Shown: positions 27,431 through 36,528, counted from the first letter of the stretch. The stretch is 64,000 nucleotides of DNA from an uncultured Oscillospiraceae bacterium (GCA_900544715.1 UQWL01000002.1:211235-275234); one strand, 5' to 3'. Notes: generated by a model not told the origin, from the sequence alone. Numbers and translations are program-made.

Positions 27431-27784
27431 TCACTTCGCTGTATCAATCCACTGCTGCCATATTTCCGGGCAGTAGCCAACGGTTACATGTTTCCCATTG
27501 CGTACAATGGGCGTTTGAATAAGTTTTTGATTTTCGAGCAGCTTTTCCTGCCGTGCACCGTCTCCTGCCAAATAGCGCAGCAGCAGAGCGTCAGGATCTT
27601 TTGACTTTGTGTCGATCAGCTTTTCCAGGCCGCCGACAGCCGCCTTGACGCGCTCAAATTCTCCTTTGCTCATCCCGTATTTCACCAGGTCCACAAACTG
27701 ATATTTGACGCCCCTCTCTTTGAAAAAGCGCTCTGCCTTTTTAGTATCGAAGCATTTTGGTTTGCCAAAAATTTGAAGATTCAT
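27431..27784 (-). CDS. ArsC/Spx family thioredoxin-fold protein
   Basis: A 117-residue ArsC-family protein, of the glutaredoxin-like class. It has the single Cys in GKPKCFDTKKAERFF (C11) and the late strand TPIVRNGKHVTVGY. It lacks the CxxC of Spx. True arsenate reductase activity is uncertain because no ars genes adjoin. It starts right after the small DUF1653 gene (5-bp gap), so they share an operon. Confidence 0.85.
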   Translation of the reverse strand: MNLQIFGKPKCFDTKKAERFFKERGVKYQFVDLVKYGMSKGEFERVKAAVGGLEKLIDTKSKDPDALLLRYLAGDGARQEKLLENQKLIQTPIVRNGKHVTVGYCPEIWQQWIDTAK

Positions 27785-27789
27785 CTTTT

Positions 27790-28005
27790 TTACCCCTCCT
27801 CAAGACAAGTAAAGCGCGGCACCTGCCGCCCTTGATACTCTACCGTCTGAAACCACATGGCGGCCGGTCGGGCCCAGAGCGTGTGCTCCCCATACAACGC
27901 CTGATAAACCACCACTTGCTCCCCCGTTTCCGAGTGAGTCGCTATGCCAATCACGCGGTATTCTCCGCCTTTAAAATGCCTGTATATTCCGCTTTGTATC
28001 TCCAT
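27790..28005 (-). CDS. DUF1653 domain protein
   Basis: A 71-residue protein beginning MEIQSGIYRHFKGGEYRV, the typical DUF1653 opening, with VVYQALYGEHTLWARP in the middle. AGGAGG lies about 9 bases before the ATG at 28005; an upstream start at 28032 overlaps the previous gene without a site. The fold is a small beta barrel. Its function is not established. It lies between a pentapeptide-repeat gene and an ArsC-like gene in one minus-strand operon. Confidence 0.85.
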   Translation of the reverse strand: MEIQSGIYRHFKGGEYRVIGIATHSETGEQVVVYQALYGEHTLWARPAAMWFQTVEYQGRQVPRFTCLEEG

Positions 28006-28018
28006 GGGATATAGCCTC

Positions 28019-28666
28019 CTATCGAATTTCAATGCCGAGCAGCTTTGCCAGTTCGCAGGCCTGCTCCATGGTTACAATTGCACCGCGCAATTCGGGGATG
28101 GTGACGCGGATGCCCTCAAGATCATCTGAGGTAAGATCGACTCCTTTTAAAGGCGTATGCAGCAACTCAGCTCCCCTCAGCCTGCAATCTTCAAACAGGG
28201 TTTTCACCAGTTTGGATTCTTGCAAATTGGCTTGAGAGAGGTCACATTTAGAAAACAGGACTTCCTTACATCTTGCCCGGGAAAAGGCAGTCATCCGTGC
28301 AGGACTGTTTTCAAAAATACATTGCTCAAAGGAGGAATCAGAAAAAAGAGCACCCGACAGCTTGCAGTTGATAAAGCGAACGCGGCGAAACAGACAACGG
28401 TCAAAAAAGGAACTTGAAAAATCACAGCTTTCAAACTCCACATTGAGAAAGTAAAGTTGCTCTCCTTTACATTTTCCAAAGCGGCAGCTGGTAAATCGGC
28501 ATTCCTTCAGGGAAATGATCCGGAGCGCTTCCGCCGGAGCTATGCCCCCCTCGAAGTGAATTCCAGCCAAATCGGATTCCTCCTCCACCGCTTGACGCAG
28601 GACTTTTTCCATATCCTTTTGGGGAATCAGCCGTTCCGGCAGGATCGGGCCACGGATTTGCAGCAT
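28019..28666 (-). CDS. Pentapeptide-repeat protein
   Basis: A 215-residue protein. Residues 55-190 consist of A(D/N)LXX-like pentapeptides, in a Cys/Phe-rich form (CRFTSCRFGKC, CDFSSSFFDRCLF, CDLSQANLQESKL). These fold as a right-handed beta helix; some relatives (Qnr, MfpA) mimic DNA and protect gyrase, but this cannot be assumed here. AAAGGA lies 8 bases before the ATG at 28666. It follows a terminator after upp and probably begins the DUF1653-ArsC-like unit. Confidence 0.85.
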   Translation of the reverse strand: MLQIRGPILPERLIPQKDMEKVLRQAVEEESDLAGIHFEGGIAPAEALRIISLKECRFTSCRFGKCKGEQLYFLNVEFESCDFSSSFFDRCLFRRVRFINCKLSGALFSDSSFEQCIFENSPARMTAFSRARCKEVLFSKCDLSQANLQESKLVKTLFEDCRLRGAELLHTPLKGVDLTSDDLEGIRVTIPELRGAIVTMEQACELAKLLGIEIR

Positions 28667-28694
28667 AAAAAACATCCTTTCAAAAAAAATAGTC

Positions 28695-28731
28695 GAAAAA
28701 ATAGCGCGGGACGGCAACCATCCAGCGCTAT
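28695..28731 (-). terminator. Intrinsic terminator after upp
   Basis: Minus-strand stem ATAGCGC/GCGCTAT (28725-28731 with 28701-28707), partly extended, followed by a run of six T (28695-28700 on the + strand as A). Confidence 0.75.
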
Positions 28732-28750
28732 CGTTTAACCCATCGGGGGA

Positions 28751-29380
28751 TTATTTTGTGCCAAAAATACGGTCGCCCGCATCGCCGAGGCCGGGGAGGA
28801 TATACCCGTGGTCGTTGAGCTTTTCATCGAGCGCTGCGCAGAAAATATCAATATCCGGATGGGCTTTGCACAGCGCGTCAAGCCCTTCGGGCGCAGCGAT
28901 AATGCCCATGAATTTGATCGTTTTGGGGCCGCGTTTCTTAATCTGGCTGATTGCATCAATGGCAGAGCCGCCGGTTGCAAGCATCGGATCGAGAACGATC
29001 ACCTCGCGCTCCTCAATATCAGCAGGCAGCTTGCAATAATATTCCACAGGCTGAAGCGTATCCGGGTCACGGTAGAGGCCGATGTGGCCCACGCGTGCGG
29101 AGGGAACCAGCGCCAGCACGCCATCCACCATGCCAAGCCCTGCGCGCAGAATTGGGACGAAGGCGAGTTTTTTACCGGAAATAACGCGGGTTTTGGCCAC
29201 GCTCACAGGGGTTTCAATCTCCACCTCTTTCAGGGGAAGATCGCGGGTGGCCTCGTAGCACATCAGCATTGCAATTTCACTGACCAGCGCGCGGAATTCT
29301 TTGGAGCCTGTGTTTTTATCACGCAGCAGGGTGAGTTTATGCTGGATGAGCGGATGGTTGGTAATTGTAACGTTTCCCAA
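28751..29380 (-). CDS. upp: Uracil phosphoribosyltransferase
   Basis: Salvages uracil to UMP with PRPP. At 209 residues it equals the Bacillus enzyme. Motifs: LAFVPILRAGLGMVDG and the PRPP-binding VIVLDPMLATGGSA, ending with LPGLGDAGDRIFGTK. TTG at 29380 is chosen, 8 bases after GGAGGT; an earlier in-frame TTG at 29386 is too close to the site. A good promoter sits upstream and a terminator downstream, so it is monocistronic. Confidence 0.96.
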   Translation of the reverse strand: MGNVTITNHPLIQHKLTLLRDKNTGSKEFRALVSEIAMLMCYEATRDLPLKEVEIETPVSVAKTRVISGKKLAFVPILRAGLGMVDGVLALVPSARVGHIGLYRDPDTLQPVEYYCKLPADIEEREVIVLDPMLATGGSAIDAISQIKKRGPKTIKFMGIIAAPEGLDALCKAHPDIDIFCAALDEKLNDHGYILPGLGDAGDRIFGTK

Positions 29381-29415
29381 ATTCAACGACCTCCAATGAT
29401 TTCTTTCTCGTTGCG

Positions 29416-29444
29416 ATTATACACCTATCCATGGAAAAAGACAA
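29416..29444 (-). promoter_or_regulatory. Promoter of upp
   Basis: Minus strand TTGTCT (29439-29444), 17 bases, TATAAT (29416-29421), about 36 bases before the start codon. No PRPP or pyrimidine riboswitch is visible in this short leader. Confidence 0.75.
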
Positions 29445-29477
29445 GAGCCGACGACCCGACTTTTCCCTGGAAAACCG

Positions 29478-30239
29478 CTATAAAAACAGCTCGTTATCGC
29501 GGCGCAGGGCCTCCACGGGTGCAAGCTTTGCGCGAATTGCCTCCTTAGCCTGCGCTGGCAGCGATCGGGCAGCCTTTGGGCAAACCGCGATGCACCGCAT
29601 GCAGAGGATACAGATTTGCGCCTCTGTCCGTTCCGGCTGTGCCGCTGGGATCGCCCCAACCGGGCACTTCTCTACACAGATGCCGCAATGGATACAGGCG
29701 GACGATACCTCAGGCACGACTGGCATCTGTTTCCATACTTTATAGGGCCTGTTCCCCGGCACTTCGGGGGAAGAAAATCGGCCGGAATCGTATTTTTTTA
29801 TGATTGCCTGAGCAAATTTGCTGATCTGCTTCTGATCCTCCTGGTCTGGCCTCCCGGCCGCAACCGTACGAACCATGGAATGCTCCGCCAGCAGCGCAGC
29901 GGATGCGACCACCTGAAAGCCCTGCCGCTGCGCCGCATCGTTGAGCTCCAGCAACGCGTCCTCATAAGCGCGGTTGCCATAAACGGCGGCTGTAATCGCC
30001 TTGGTGTGATTGCCTGTAAAGCGGGCCAGCCTCTCCAAAAAATAGGCTGGCATCCTGCCGCCGAAAACGGGGCCGGCAATCAAAACGGTATCGTTCTCCC
30101 CAAAGTGCATCGCTTCCCCCTGCGGAAGCGATAGATCAATTTCTGTTATTTTCTCCGCCAGCCCCTGCGCCAACAGGCGCGCGGCGCGCAGTGTGTTGCC
30201 CGTAGGGCTGAAAAAAAGCATTGTGAGGGCTTGCAGCAT
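29478..30239 (-). CDS. EFR1-type flavodoxin-ferredoxin fusion protein
   Basis: A 253-residue protein. The N-terminal flavodoxin domain (1-150) has the FMN phosphate loop FSPTGNT. The C-terminal part has two 4Fe-4S motifs, CIHCGICVEKCP and CILCMRCIAVCP. Such EFR1 proteins are common in gut Clostridia and move low-potential electrons, but the partner is not evident. AAAGGA precedes the ATG. It is followed 91 bp on by the upp start. The flanking lipoprotein gene lies upstream on the same strand, 146 bp away. Confidence 0.88.
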   Translation of the reverse strand: MLQALTMLFFSPTGNTLRAARLLAQGLAEKITEIDLSLPQGEAMHFGENDTVLIAGPVFGGRMPAYFLERLARFTGNHTKAITAAVYGNRAYEDALLELNDAAQRQGFQVVASAALLAEHSMVRTVAAGRPDQEDQKQISKFAQAIIKKYDSGRFSSPEVPGNRPYKVWKQMPVVPEVSSACIHCGICVEKCPVGAIPAAQPERTEAQICILCMRCIAVCPKAARSLPAQAKEAIRAKLAPVEALRRDNELFL

Positions 30240-30385
30240 GATAAAAAATCCTTTCTGTGCGCATTATTTCGTTTTTCCTTGGAAGAAAAGGCGGCTAAAA
30301 CGTTGCCTACAGGTATTCGGCCATGTTTCACAATACGGTGCGTACCACATTGTTTCAAGCATCCCCTGGTCTTGGGCCTTTCTTT

Positions 30386-30877
30386 TCACCCATCCAACGC
30401 CTTTTCAAGAAGCCCAAATCCGGATTGATAGGATTCCGCAAGGACTTCTGCCGCAGTTTTCAGCGCGGTTAGGTTTGCCATATCATCGTTAGTATATTGC
30501 TCATCCCCCAAAATCTGGATCATCAGAGCATATATCGTGTCCGTTTTCTTCTTTGCTCGTGCAAAAAAAGGCTGAATCTCTTGGCAGCCGCTTGGCACAG
30601 TGATTTCTTCAAAGCCAGCCATCCTTTTCGCAAGCGCACTGGCCGCAGCATTCCCCGCTTCGATATCGCCGCTTTGCAGGCTGGCAGTAAACGCGCGTAT
30701 TTGCTGCGTACAATCGTTTTCAAAGGCTTTCATGCTGTTTTGATACTGCTGCATTGAAAGGCGAAGCGCGCTGTTATCCGGCGCGGTGCTTTCTGGTGGC
30801 TTTCTCTCGCCGCAGCCCAGAAAGGAGAGGAACAACATCGCAAGCAGTAAAACGGCCGCTAATTTCTTCCACTTCAT
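30386..30877 (-). CDS. Small lipoprotein of unknown function
   Basis: A 163-residue exported lipoprotein. The signal peptide (1-21) ends in FLGC. The mature part is helical and Gln/Ala-rich, with no domain I recognise. It starts just 18 bp after the end of the GH13 gene and is likely co-transcribed with it. The sugar-enzyme link is circumstantial. Confidence 0.7.
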   Translation of the reverse strand: MKWKKLAAVLLLAMLFLSFLGCGERKPPESTAPDNSALRLSMQQYQNSMKAFENDCTQQIRAFTASLQSGDIEAGNAAASALAKRMAGFEEITVPSGCQEIQPFFARAKKKTDTIYALMIQILGDEQYTNDDMANLTALKTAAEVLAESYQSGFGLLEKALDG

Positions 30878-30895
30878 AAATGAAACGCCGCCCCC

Positions 30896-32803
30896 TTAAT
30901 CTTGATACAAGTTTGCCTCATATGGGCGCATCACCGCACCTTCTCGCCGCGTTGTGTAATTGGAATAGAGAAGCGTTCCGCGCAGGCCTGTGTTCACATT
31001 TTTCACTGCTTTCCCGGTCAGGTTCAGTTCAATATAAAAGCGCTGCCCATCCATCCGCCGGAAATAACAAAGCAAACCTTTAGGGGCGGCTTTTACGGGG
31101 ATAACGTCTCCATAAATCAACGCGGGATTCTCCTTGCGCAGTGCAATCAAAGAGCGGTAAAAATGAAGCACAGAATCAATGGCGCTCTCCTCATCGGCAG
31201 CATTGATTTTGTAATAATCCGGGTTTACCTGAATCCAAGGCGTACCTTCTGAAAATCCAGCATTTTTCTCTCCGCTCCACTGCATCGGCGTGCGCGCATG
31301 GTCGCGGCTGCCGCTGAGCACGGTTTGAAACGCTTCGGCAGACGATTTGCCTTCTTCAATCAGCTTATGATACAGGTTGACGCTCTCCACATCACGCAAT
31401 TCGTCAATGGAGGCAAACGGCGTATTGGTCATCCCAAGCTCCTGGCCCTGATAAATAAATGGCGTGCCCTTCAGCGTCATCTGAAGCATGGCGAGCAGTT
31501 TGGCGATCTCACAGCGGTAAGCGCCATTCGGATCGATTTTAGAGACCATGCGTGGATGGTCATGATTTTCAAAAAAAACCGTCGGCCAGCAATGATTCCC
31601 ATATTCCAGCTGCCATTCCATCAGATTTTTGGCCATGGGCCGCAGATCGAATCGATAATCCTGAAAGCGCTGTTTACCGGGATTGTCCATATGGTCAAAG
31701 GAAAATACCACATCCAGCTCGCCTCGATCGTCCCCAGTCATCAAGCGGCTCATCTGGAGGCCGGTGCCCTGGCATTCGCCCACTGTAAAGGCATCAAACT
31801 TGCCAAAAGAATGTTCCCGCAATTCCCGCAGGTATTGATGCAGGTGCGGGCCGTAGAAATAATGCTCGCAGCCTTTGAAGCCCATGAGGGAGCCGATCAC
31901 TTCATTCCCGTCCGGTAATCCTTCCTTTTTGGAAATAAAGCTGATCACATCGAGCCGGAAACCGTCGATCCCCTTTTCCAGCCACCAGTTTGCAATTTGA
32001 AACAGCTCTTTGCGGACTGCTTCATGATCCCAATTAAAATCCATCTGTTTTGAGCTGAAGAGATGCATCGCCCACTCGCCGCGTTCCGGGTAATAGTTCC
32101 ATGCCGGGCCGCTGAAGATCGAATCCCAGTTATTCGGCGGGATCCCTTCCCCTTTGCCCTTTCGCCAGATATAAAAATCACGATATGGCGAATCCGGGTC
32201 TGTGACAGCGCTGCGGAACCATTCGTGCTCATCGGAGGAATGATTGATGACCAAATCCATAATCAGCCGCATGCCACGCGCATGAACTTCGCTGAGCAAA
32301 TGGTCAAAATCCTCCATCGTGCCGAATTCCCGCATGATTTTGCGATAATCGCGGATATCATAGCCATTGTCATCGTTGGGGGAATCATAAACAGGCGAGC
32401 ACCAGATCGCATCCACGCCCAAAGCTTTGAGATAGTCGAGCTTTTCGATAATCCCGTTGAGATCCCCAATTCCATCTCCGTCAGAATCCTTAAAACTGCG
32501 GGGGTAGATTTGGTAAAACACGGCTTCTTTCCACCACTTATGTACAATTGGCGCGTGATCGTCCAGCGGGCGCTCTGTTTCACTGTTGAGCAGGCCGAGC
32601 AGCGCATCGATAAAGCCATCGTCCAGTTTGCCAAACGACAGCTTTTTTAGGCTGTTGATTTTCAAAGAACCCAAAGGCGTAGCCGTCAGTATTTTGTCGC
32701 TCAACCCGAGCGAATAAAATGCCTTTGCTAAAATATCGTGCCCGGCAGGCGTTTTTAACACATCCTTTAACCTTGTTTCCTTTGTAACCATCCATTCCTG
32801 CAT
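30896..32803 (-). CDS. GH13 alpha-glucosidase with N-terminal extension
   Basis: A 635-residue glycoside hydrolase. Residues 1-90 form a helical extension not found in typical oligo-1,6-glucosidases of about 550-560 residues. The GH13 barrel begins at WWKEAVFYQIYPRSF and shows the calcium-like loop DSDGDGIGD. The catalytic residues are the Asp in GFRLDVISF, the Glu in FTVGECQG and the Asp in FENHDHPR. It is probably intracellular (no signal peptide), acting on alpha-1,6 or alpha-1,4 glucosides. The start follows AGGAGG by 9 bases. No PTS or ABC partner adjoins. Confidence 0.92.
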   Translation of the reverse strand: MQEWMVTKETRLKDVLKTPAGHDILAKAFYSLGLSDKILTATPLGSLKINSLKKLSFGKLDDGFIDALLGLLNSETERPLDDHAPIVHKWWKEAVFYQIYPRSFKDSDGDGIGDLNGIIEKLDYLKALGVDAIWCSPVYDSPNDDNGYDIRDYRKIMREFGTMEDFDHLLSEVHARGMRLIMDLVINHSSDEHEWFRSAVTDPDSPYRDFYIWRKGKGEGIPPNNWDSIFSGPAWNYYPERGEWAMHLFSSKQMDFNWDHEAVRKELFQIANWWLEKGIDGFRLDVISFISKKEGLPDGNEVIGSLMGFKGCEHYFYGPHLHQYLRELREHSFGKFDAFTVGECQGTGLQMSRLMTGDDRGELDVVFSFDHMDNPGKQRFQDYRFDLRPMAKNLMEWQLEYGNHCWPTVFFENHDHPRMVSKIDPNGAYRCEIAKLLAMLQMTLKGTPFIYQGQELGMTNTPFASIDELRDVESVNLYHKLIEEGKSSAEAFQTVLSGSRDHARTPMQWSGEKNAGFSEGTPWIQVNPDYYKINAADEESAIDSVLHFYRSLIALRKENPALIYGDVIPVKAAPKGLLCYFRRMDGQRFYIELNLTGKAVKNVNTGLRGTLLYSNYTTRREGAVMRPYEANLYQD

Positions 32804-33006
32804 TGACAATAGCCTCCTATCCGTTGGCCTTTGATAAATGAGAAACCTAGCATGTCTCTCATCCGCCTATAAAACATATCTTATCTCCATCCGTATTTGC
32901 CTGCCTTTTGATTTTTCAAAGTTAGACAAAATACTTGACAATATCATAACGTATTCAGATGTTTATTACAATAGCAGGCCCAGCTTTTATGCTCCAATTC
33001 ATTTTA

Positions 33007-33276
33007 TTAGATCATATTAAAAGGAAAGCCTGCTGTATCTGCCGTATCCCAATTTCGAATGCGCATATACTCTTTTGTGATCTGTGCCATTTGCAGATCG
33101 TTTACTTGACCGATACATTCTTTCAAATCTTCCTCTTGAAAATATATGGATATGTTAGAATTCACCTGATGTTCAACGACGGGCAACCCCTCCATCGGTT
33201 TCAAGTTAACAATCACGAGGACATCGGCGACCTGATTTTGGATTCGCCAGAGTTCCCATGCGCTGCATTTACGCAT
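33007..33276 (-). CDS. Small hypothetical protein
   Basis: An 89-residue protein without a family I recognise. It is mainly charged and soluble (VNSNISIYFQEEDLKECIG), lacks membrane segments, and ends with GFPFNMI. GAGGTGA lies about 7 bases before the ATG, within the loop of an inverted repeat (33275-33299). The well-placed site is the main evidence that it is real. It stands alone in an AT-rich stretch between a GH13 gene and a flippase, with no neighbour close enough to suggest a role. Confidence 0.5.
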   Translation of the reverse strand: MRKCSAWELWRIQNQVADVLVIVNLKPMEGLPVVEHQVNSNISIYFQEEDLKECIGQVNDLQMAQITKEYMRIRNWDTADTAGFPFNMI

Positions 33277-33299
33277 TGTACCATCACCTCTGGTACAAT
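33275..33299 (-). promoter_or_regulatory. Inverted repeat enclosing a ribosome-binding site
   Basis: ATTGTACC (33275-33282) and GGTACAAT (33292-33299) form a perfect 8-bp repeat. The nine-base loop carries the GAGGTGA ribosome site of the 89-residue gene, and one arm includes its start codon. It fits a translational switch or a repressor site. Confidence 0.5.
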
Positions 33300-33332
33300 C
33301 ATATATTATTTAATTTAGTTTTGTATAGTTTT

Positions 33333-33347
33333 GTGAAATAATTTCAC
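33333..33347. promoter_or_regulatory. 15-bp palindrome, candidate operator
   Basis: GTGAAAT-A-ATTTCAC (33333-33347) lies in the AT-rich 263-bp gap between the small hypothetical gene and the flippase gene. The rest of the gap shows no gene. Confidence 0.4.
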
Positions 33348-33539
33348 ATAAAAATAACTAAAAACAGATTCATGCATTGGGAATATAGCCATCATGTAGC
33401 TGAGTTATCCCCTTTAATCCGGCACCGATATGAATTGCAGAAGTAATTCAAGTTTTTACACAGCGGCTTTGTATAAATAATAAATAATCTGTCCATTGTA
33501 CCGCATAGAATGAATTATCTTAGAAAACAGGTGCTGCTC

Positions 33540-35120
33540 ATGAAAAAAACAAAGCGATTCCTTTGGGATACCGCCATGTTGACCATAGCCGCTCTTTTTA
33601 TGCGGACAGTCGGCGTATCTTTCAATGTATACCTGACCAACCAGCTTGGTGCTGCGGGAATCGGGCTCTTCCAGCTGGTCATGACGGTTTTCTCCATGGC
33701 GATTACATTTGCATCTTCCGGAATCCGGCTGGCGGCAACCCGGCTCGTGGTAGATGCCATAAGCAAAGATCAAGCAGATGTCAAGAAGGTGCTTCGCCGA
33801 TGCCTGCTCAGCATTCTTCTGGTTGCTTTTGCCGTCGCGTTGATTCTTTATGCCAGTGCGGATCTCATCAGCCAGCATTGGCTGTATGACAGCCGCACGA
33901 CACGGCCTCTGCGCCTGCTTTCACTCAGTCTCCCGTTTATTGCAATGTCCTCCGCGTTGAGCGGGTATTTTACCGCAATCCGCAGAGCAGGTGCCTATGC
34001 AGGCGTACAGGTGCTGGAGCAGCTTGTGCGGGTAGCGTCCACGGCAGGTTTTCTGCATATGCTTTCCGGCCGCGGCTTGGAGGCCTCCTGTATCGCAGTC
34101 GTATTAGGAAGCTGCGTTTCCGATCTCATTTCGTTTCTGATCTCGTTTTTACTCAGCAGATGGACGGTGCGCAGGCAAAGGAATCAGCACCGGGCCATGC
34201 CGCATCTCAACCGCAGGTTGTTGCGCATTGCAGTTCCGGACGCGGTCGGTGCGTGGGTACGCTCTATTTTACTGACCATTGAACATTTGCTGATTCCTAT
34301 CGGGTTTAAAAAATCGGGGATTTCCAGCGAAAACGCTCTGGCAACTTATGGGACGATTCATGCAATGACCCTCCCTGTGTTGCTCTTCCCCTCCTGTATT
34401 CTCAATTCACTGGCAAGCCTTTTGGTGCCTGAGATAGCGGAATACCATGCTTTGCACCAGACAAAGCGGATCGACGGCATCATCAACCGCGTCCTTTATG
34501 CCGCGCTGCTGTTTTCCCTGCTGGTAGCGGGCATCTTCTATGCCTATGCAGGGGAATTATCGAACGCAGTTTATCACAGTAGCGATACTAAGCCGTTTCT
34601 GCAGCTTCTCGCTGTGCTGGTGCCTGTGATGTATTCGGACATGGCGGTTGATGGGATGCTCAAGGGGCTCGATCAACAGTTGAGCTCCATGCGGTATAAC
34701 ATTATCGACTCCGGTTTGTGCGTCATTTTGGTCTATTTTCTCATCCCTCGCTATTCGGTCAAGGGATATATCATCACCCTGTTTGTCAGCGAGATTCTCA
34801 ATTTTTACCTCAGCCTGCGCAGGCTGATCCGCGTCAGTGCGCTGCGCCTGCACTGGAAACAGATTTTGAATCCACTTTTATGCATGGCTTGTGCCGTGAC
34901 CGGTGTGAGGCTTTTTGCAACGCTGCTTCCTGCACCCTTACCCGGCTCCATCCCGTGGCTGGTCGGGGCCATTCTGGCGACAAGCTGCGCATATTTGCTG
35001 GCGCTTCGCTGCTCCGGCGGCATCACACAGCAGGATCTCCGCTGGTTTGCCGGAATATTTCGGCCGGAACGAAAAGCTGCTATGTCTATAGCCAAAAAGA
35101 ACACCGGCGTATCGATTTGA
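33540..35120 (+). CDS. spoVB: SpoVB-type polysaccharide/lipid flippase (MOP superfamily)
   Basis: A 526-residue polytopic membrane protein with about 14 hydrophobic segments. The opening FLWDTAMLTIAALFMRTVG and GLFQLVMTVFSMAI match the SpoVB/MurJ-like group. Family knowledge: SpoVB is needed for spore cortex synthesis and moves lipid-linked precursors. The ATG at 33540 follows AGGTG by 6 bases and is preferred to an ATG at 33510. The last codons are part of a 16-bp terminator hairpin. Several MurJ/SpoVB paralogues exist in Clostridia, so the exact cargo is unsure. Confidence 0.85.
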   Translation: MKKTKRFLWDTAMLTIAALFMRTVGVSFNVYLTNQLGAAGIGLFQLVMTVFSMAITFASSGIRLAATRLVVDAISKDQADVKKVLRRCLLSILLVAFAVALILYASADLISQHWLYDSRTTRPLRLLSLSLPFIAMSSALSGYFTAIRRAGAYAGVQVLEQLVRVASTAGFLHMLSGRGLEASCIAVVLGSCVSDLISFLISFLLSRWTVRRQRNQHRAMPHLNRRLLRIAVPDAVGAWVRSILLTIEHLLIPIGFKKSGISSENALATYGTIHAMTLPVLLFPSCILNSLASLLVPEIAEYHALHQTKRIDGIINRVLYAALLFSLLVAGIFYAYAGELSNAVYHSSDTKPFLQLLAVLVPVMYSDMAVDGMLKGLDQQLSSMRYNIIDSGLCVILVYFLIPRYSVKGYIITLFVSEILNFYLSLRRLIRVSALRLHWKQILNPLLCMACAVTGVRLFATLLPAPLPGSIPWLVGAILATSCAYLLALRCSGGITQQDLRWFAGIFRPERKAAMSIAKKNTGVSI

Positions 35121-35134
35121 TACGCCGGTGTTCT
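35098..35134 (-). terminator. Bidirectional terminator overlapping the flippase stop codon
   Basis: A perfect 16-bp stem AGAACACCGGCGTATC (35098-35113) with its complement (35119-35134). On the minus strand it is followed by TTTTT, so it should end the tgt transcript; the + side tail is weak. Confidence 0.75.
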
Positions 35135-35276
35135 AGATTTCATTGATAATTTGCCCCGCATCCGTTATAATCCCAGAGATTCAAACTCCAAAAGAAACCT
35201 TCCATGCCAGTTCCCGCGCCGACGCCGCCTGCGCATTGCTTAACGTGCATCGTTGCATAAACCGTTTTCCTTTTTC

Positions 35277-36407
35277 TCAGATGCGCCGGTCCAAGCGGTC
35301 TGTATAGTCTTCTTTAAAGGATTTAAAATGATGATTTTCCAGCTCATAACGGATTCGTTCCATGAGCGTGTTGTAAAAATAGAGGTTATGCATCACACAC
35401 AGCCGCATGGCGAGCATTTCCTTCGCCTTAAAAAGATGGCGCAAATAAGCACGCGAATGTCGCTGGCACGTGGGACAGTGGCATTCCGGATCGATCGGGC
35501 CCAAATCACACTCATATTTTGCATTATTCAGGTTGATGATCCCATCCCAGGTGAACAGGTGCCCATGGCGTGCGTTACGGCTTGGCATTACGCAGTCAAA
35601 CAGATCAACGCCTCGGCTGACGCCTTCCAGGATGTTCCCCGGCGTTCCGACGCCCATTAAGTAACGGGGCTTGTCCTTCGGCATATAGGGTTCCACCGTG
35701 GAAATCACGCGATACATCTCTTCCTTCGGCTCCCCGACCGCTAGGCCGCCGATTGCGTATCCATCCAAATCCAGTGCGGCGATCTGCTTCATATTTTCAA
35801 TCCGCAGGTCGTCAAAGGTACAGCCCTGGTTGATCCCAAACAGTAATTGCTGGCGATTGAGCGTGTCCGGCAGTGCATTCAGCCGCTGCATCTCCGCTTT
35901 ACATCGGGCAAGCCAACGTACCGTTCTGGCGCAGGATTGCTCCGCATATCGGTATTCCGCTGGGTTTTCCACGCACTCATCGAACGCCATCGCAATGGTG
36001 GAGCCAAGATTTGACTGGATGCGCATGCTCTCCTCCGGCCCCATAAAGATTCTGCGGCCGTCGATATGGCAGGCGAAGGTGACTCCCTCTTCCTTAATCT
36101 GGCGCAGCTTCGCAAGGGAAAACACCTGAAAGCCGCCGCTGTCGGTCAGAATCGGGCCCTGCCAGCCGGTGAAAGCATGGAGTCCTCCTAAATCCCTCAC
36201 CAGATCGTCGCCCGGGCGCACGTGGAGGTGATAGGTGTTGCACAACTGCACTTGACAGTGAAGCTCTTTCAGATCATAAGCGGAAACGGCGCCTTTGATC
36301 GCGCCGCAGGTGGCCACGTTCATAAACGCGGGCGTTTGGATTACGCCATGCACCGTGGGGAATTCACAGCGCCTGGCGGCTTTCTCCTGCGAGAGGATTT
36401 TTAACAT
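35277..36407 (-). CDS. tgt: tRNA-guanine transglycosylase
   Basis: Exchanges G34 of GUN-anticodon tRNAs for the preQ1 base. The 376-residue protein has the catalytic Asp residues in ILTDSGGFQVFS and VDLFDCVMP, and the zinc site CHCPTCQRHSRAY followed by His in VMHN. Usual length. Standing alone here, it lacks the common queA and yajC neighbours. Its promoter region contains two tandem copies of the dispersed repeat described below. Confidence 0.96.
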   Translation of the reverse strand: MLKILSQEKAARRCEFPTVHGVIQTPAFMNVATCGAIKGAVSAYDLKELHCQVQLCNTYHLHVRPGDDLVRDLGGLHAFTGWQGPILTDSGGFQVFSLAKLRQIKEEGVTFACHIDGRRIFMGPEESMRIQSNLGSTIAMAFDECVENPAEYRYAEQSCARTVRWLARCKAEMQRLNALPDTLNRQQLLFGINQGCTFDDLRIENMKQIAALDLDGYAIGGLAVGEPKEEMYRVISTVEPYMPKDKPRYLMGVGTPGNILEGVSRGVDLFDCVMPSRNARHGHLFTWDGIINLNNAKYECDLGPIDPECHCPTCQRHSRAYLRHLFKAKEMLAMRLCVMHNLYFYNTLMERIRYELENHHFKSFKEDYTDRLDRRI

Positions 36408-36528
36408 AGGATCGTCCTTTCCAAATGGTGATCTTGCGATGTATCAACGATGTATCAAAGAAATTGTAAATGAGCGAAAACTCGATACGGAAACCGTTTT
36501 TCCCGTATACGCACAAAATACCCCGCTG

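Noticed and set aside
29381..29477. Riboswitch or PyrR-type leader before upp
   Set aside because: Leader from the promoter is only about 30 bases; no structure fits.
28808..29548. 246-codon + strand frame opposite upp
   Set aside because: Antisense shadow of a certain enzyme gene, with no start signal.
31298..31918. 206-codon + strand frame opposite the GH13 gene
   Set aside because: Antisense shadow; the GH13 frame has all catalytic motifs.
33510..33539. Alternative upstream start of the SpoVB-like flippase
   Set aside because: No ribosome site before ATG 33510, while AGGTG is well placed before 33540.
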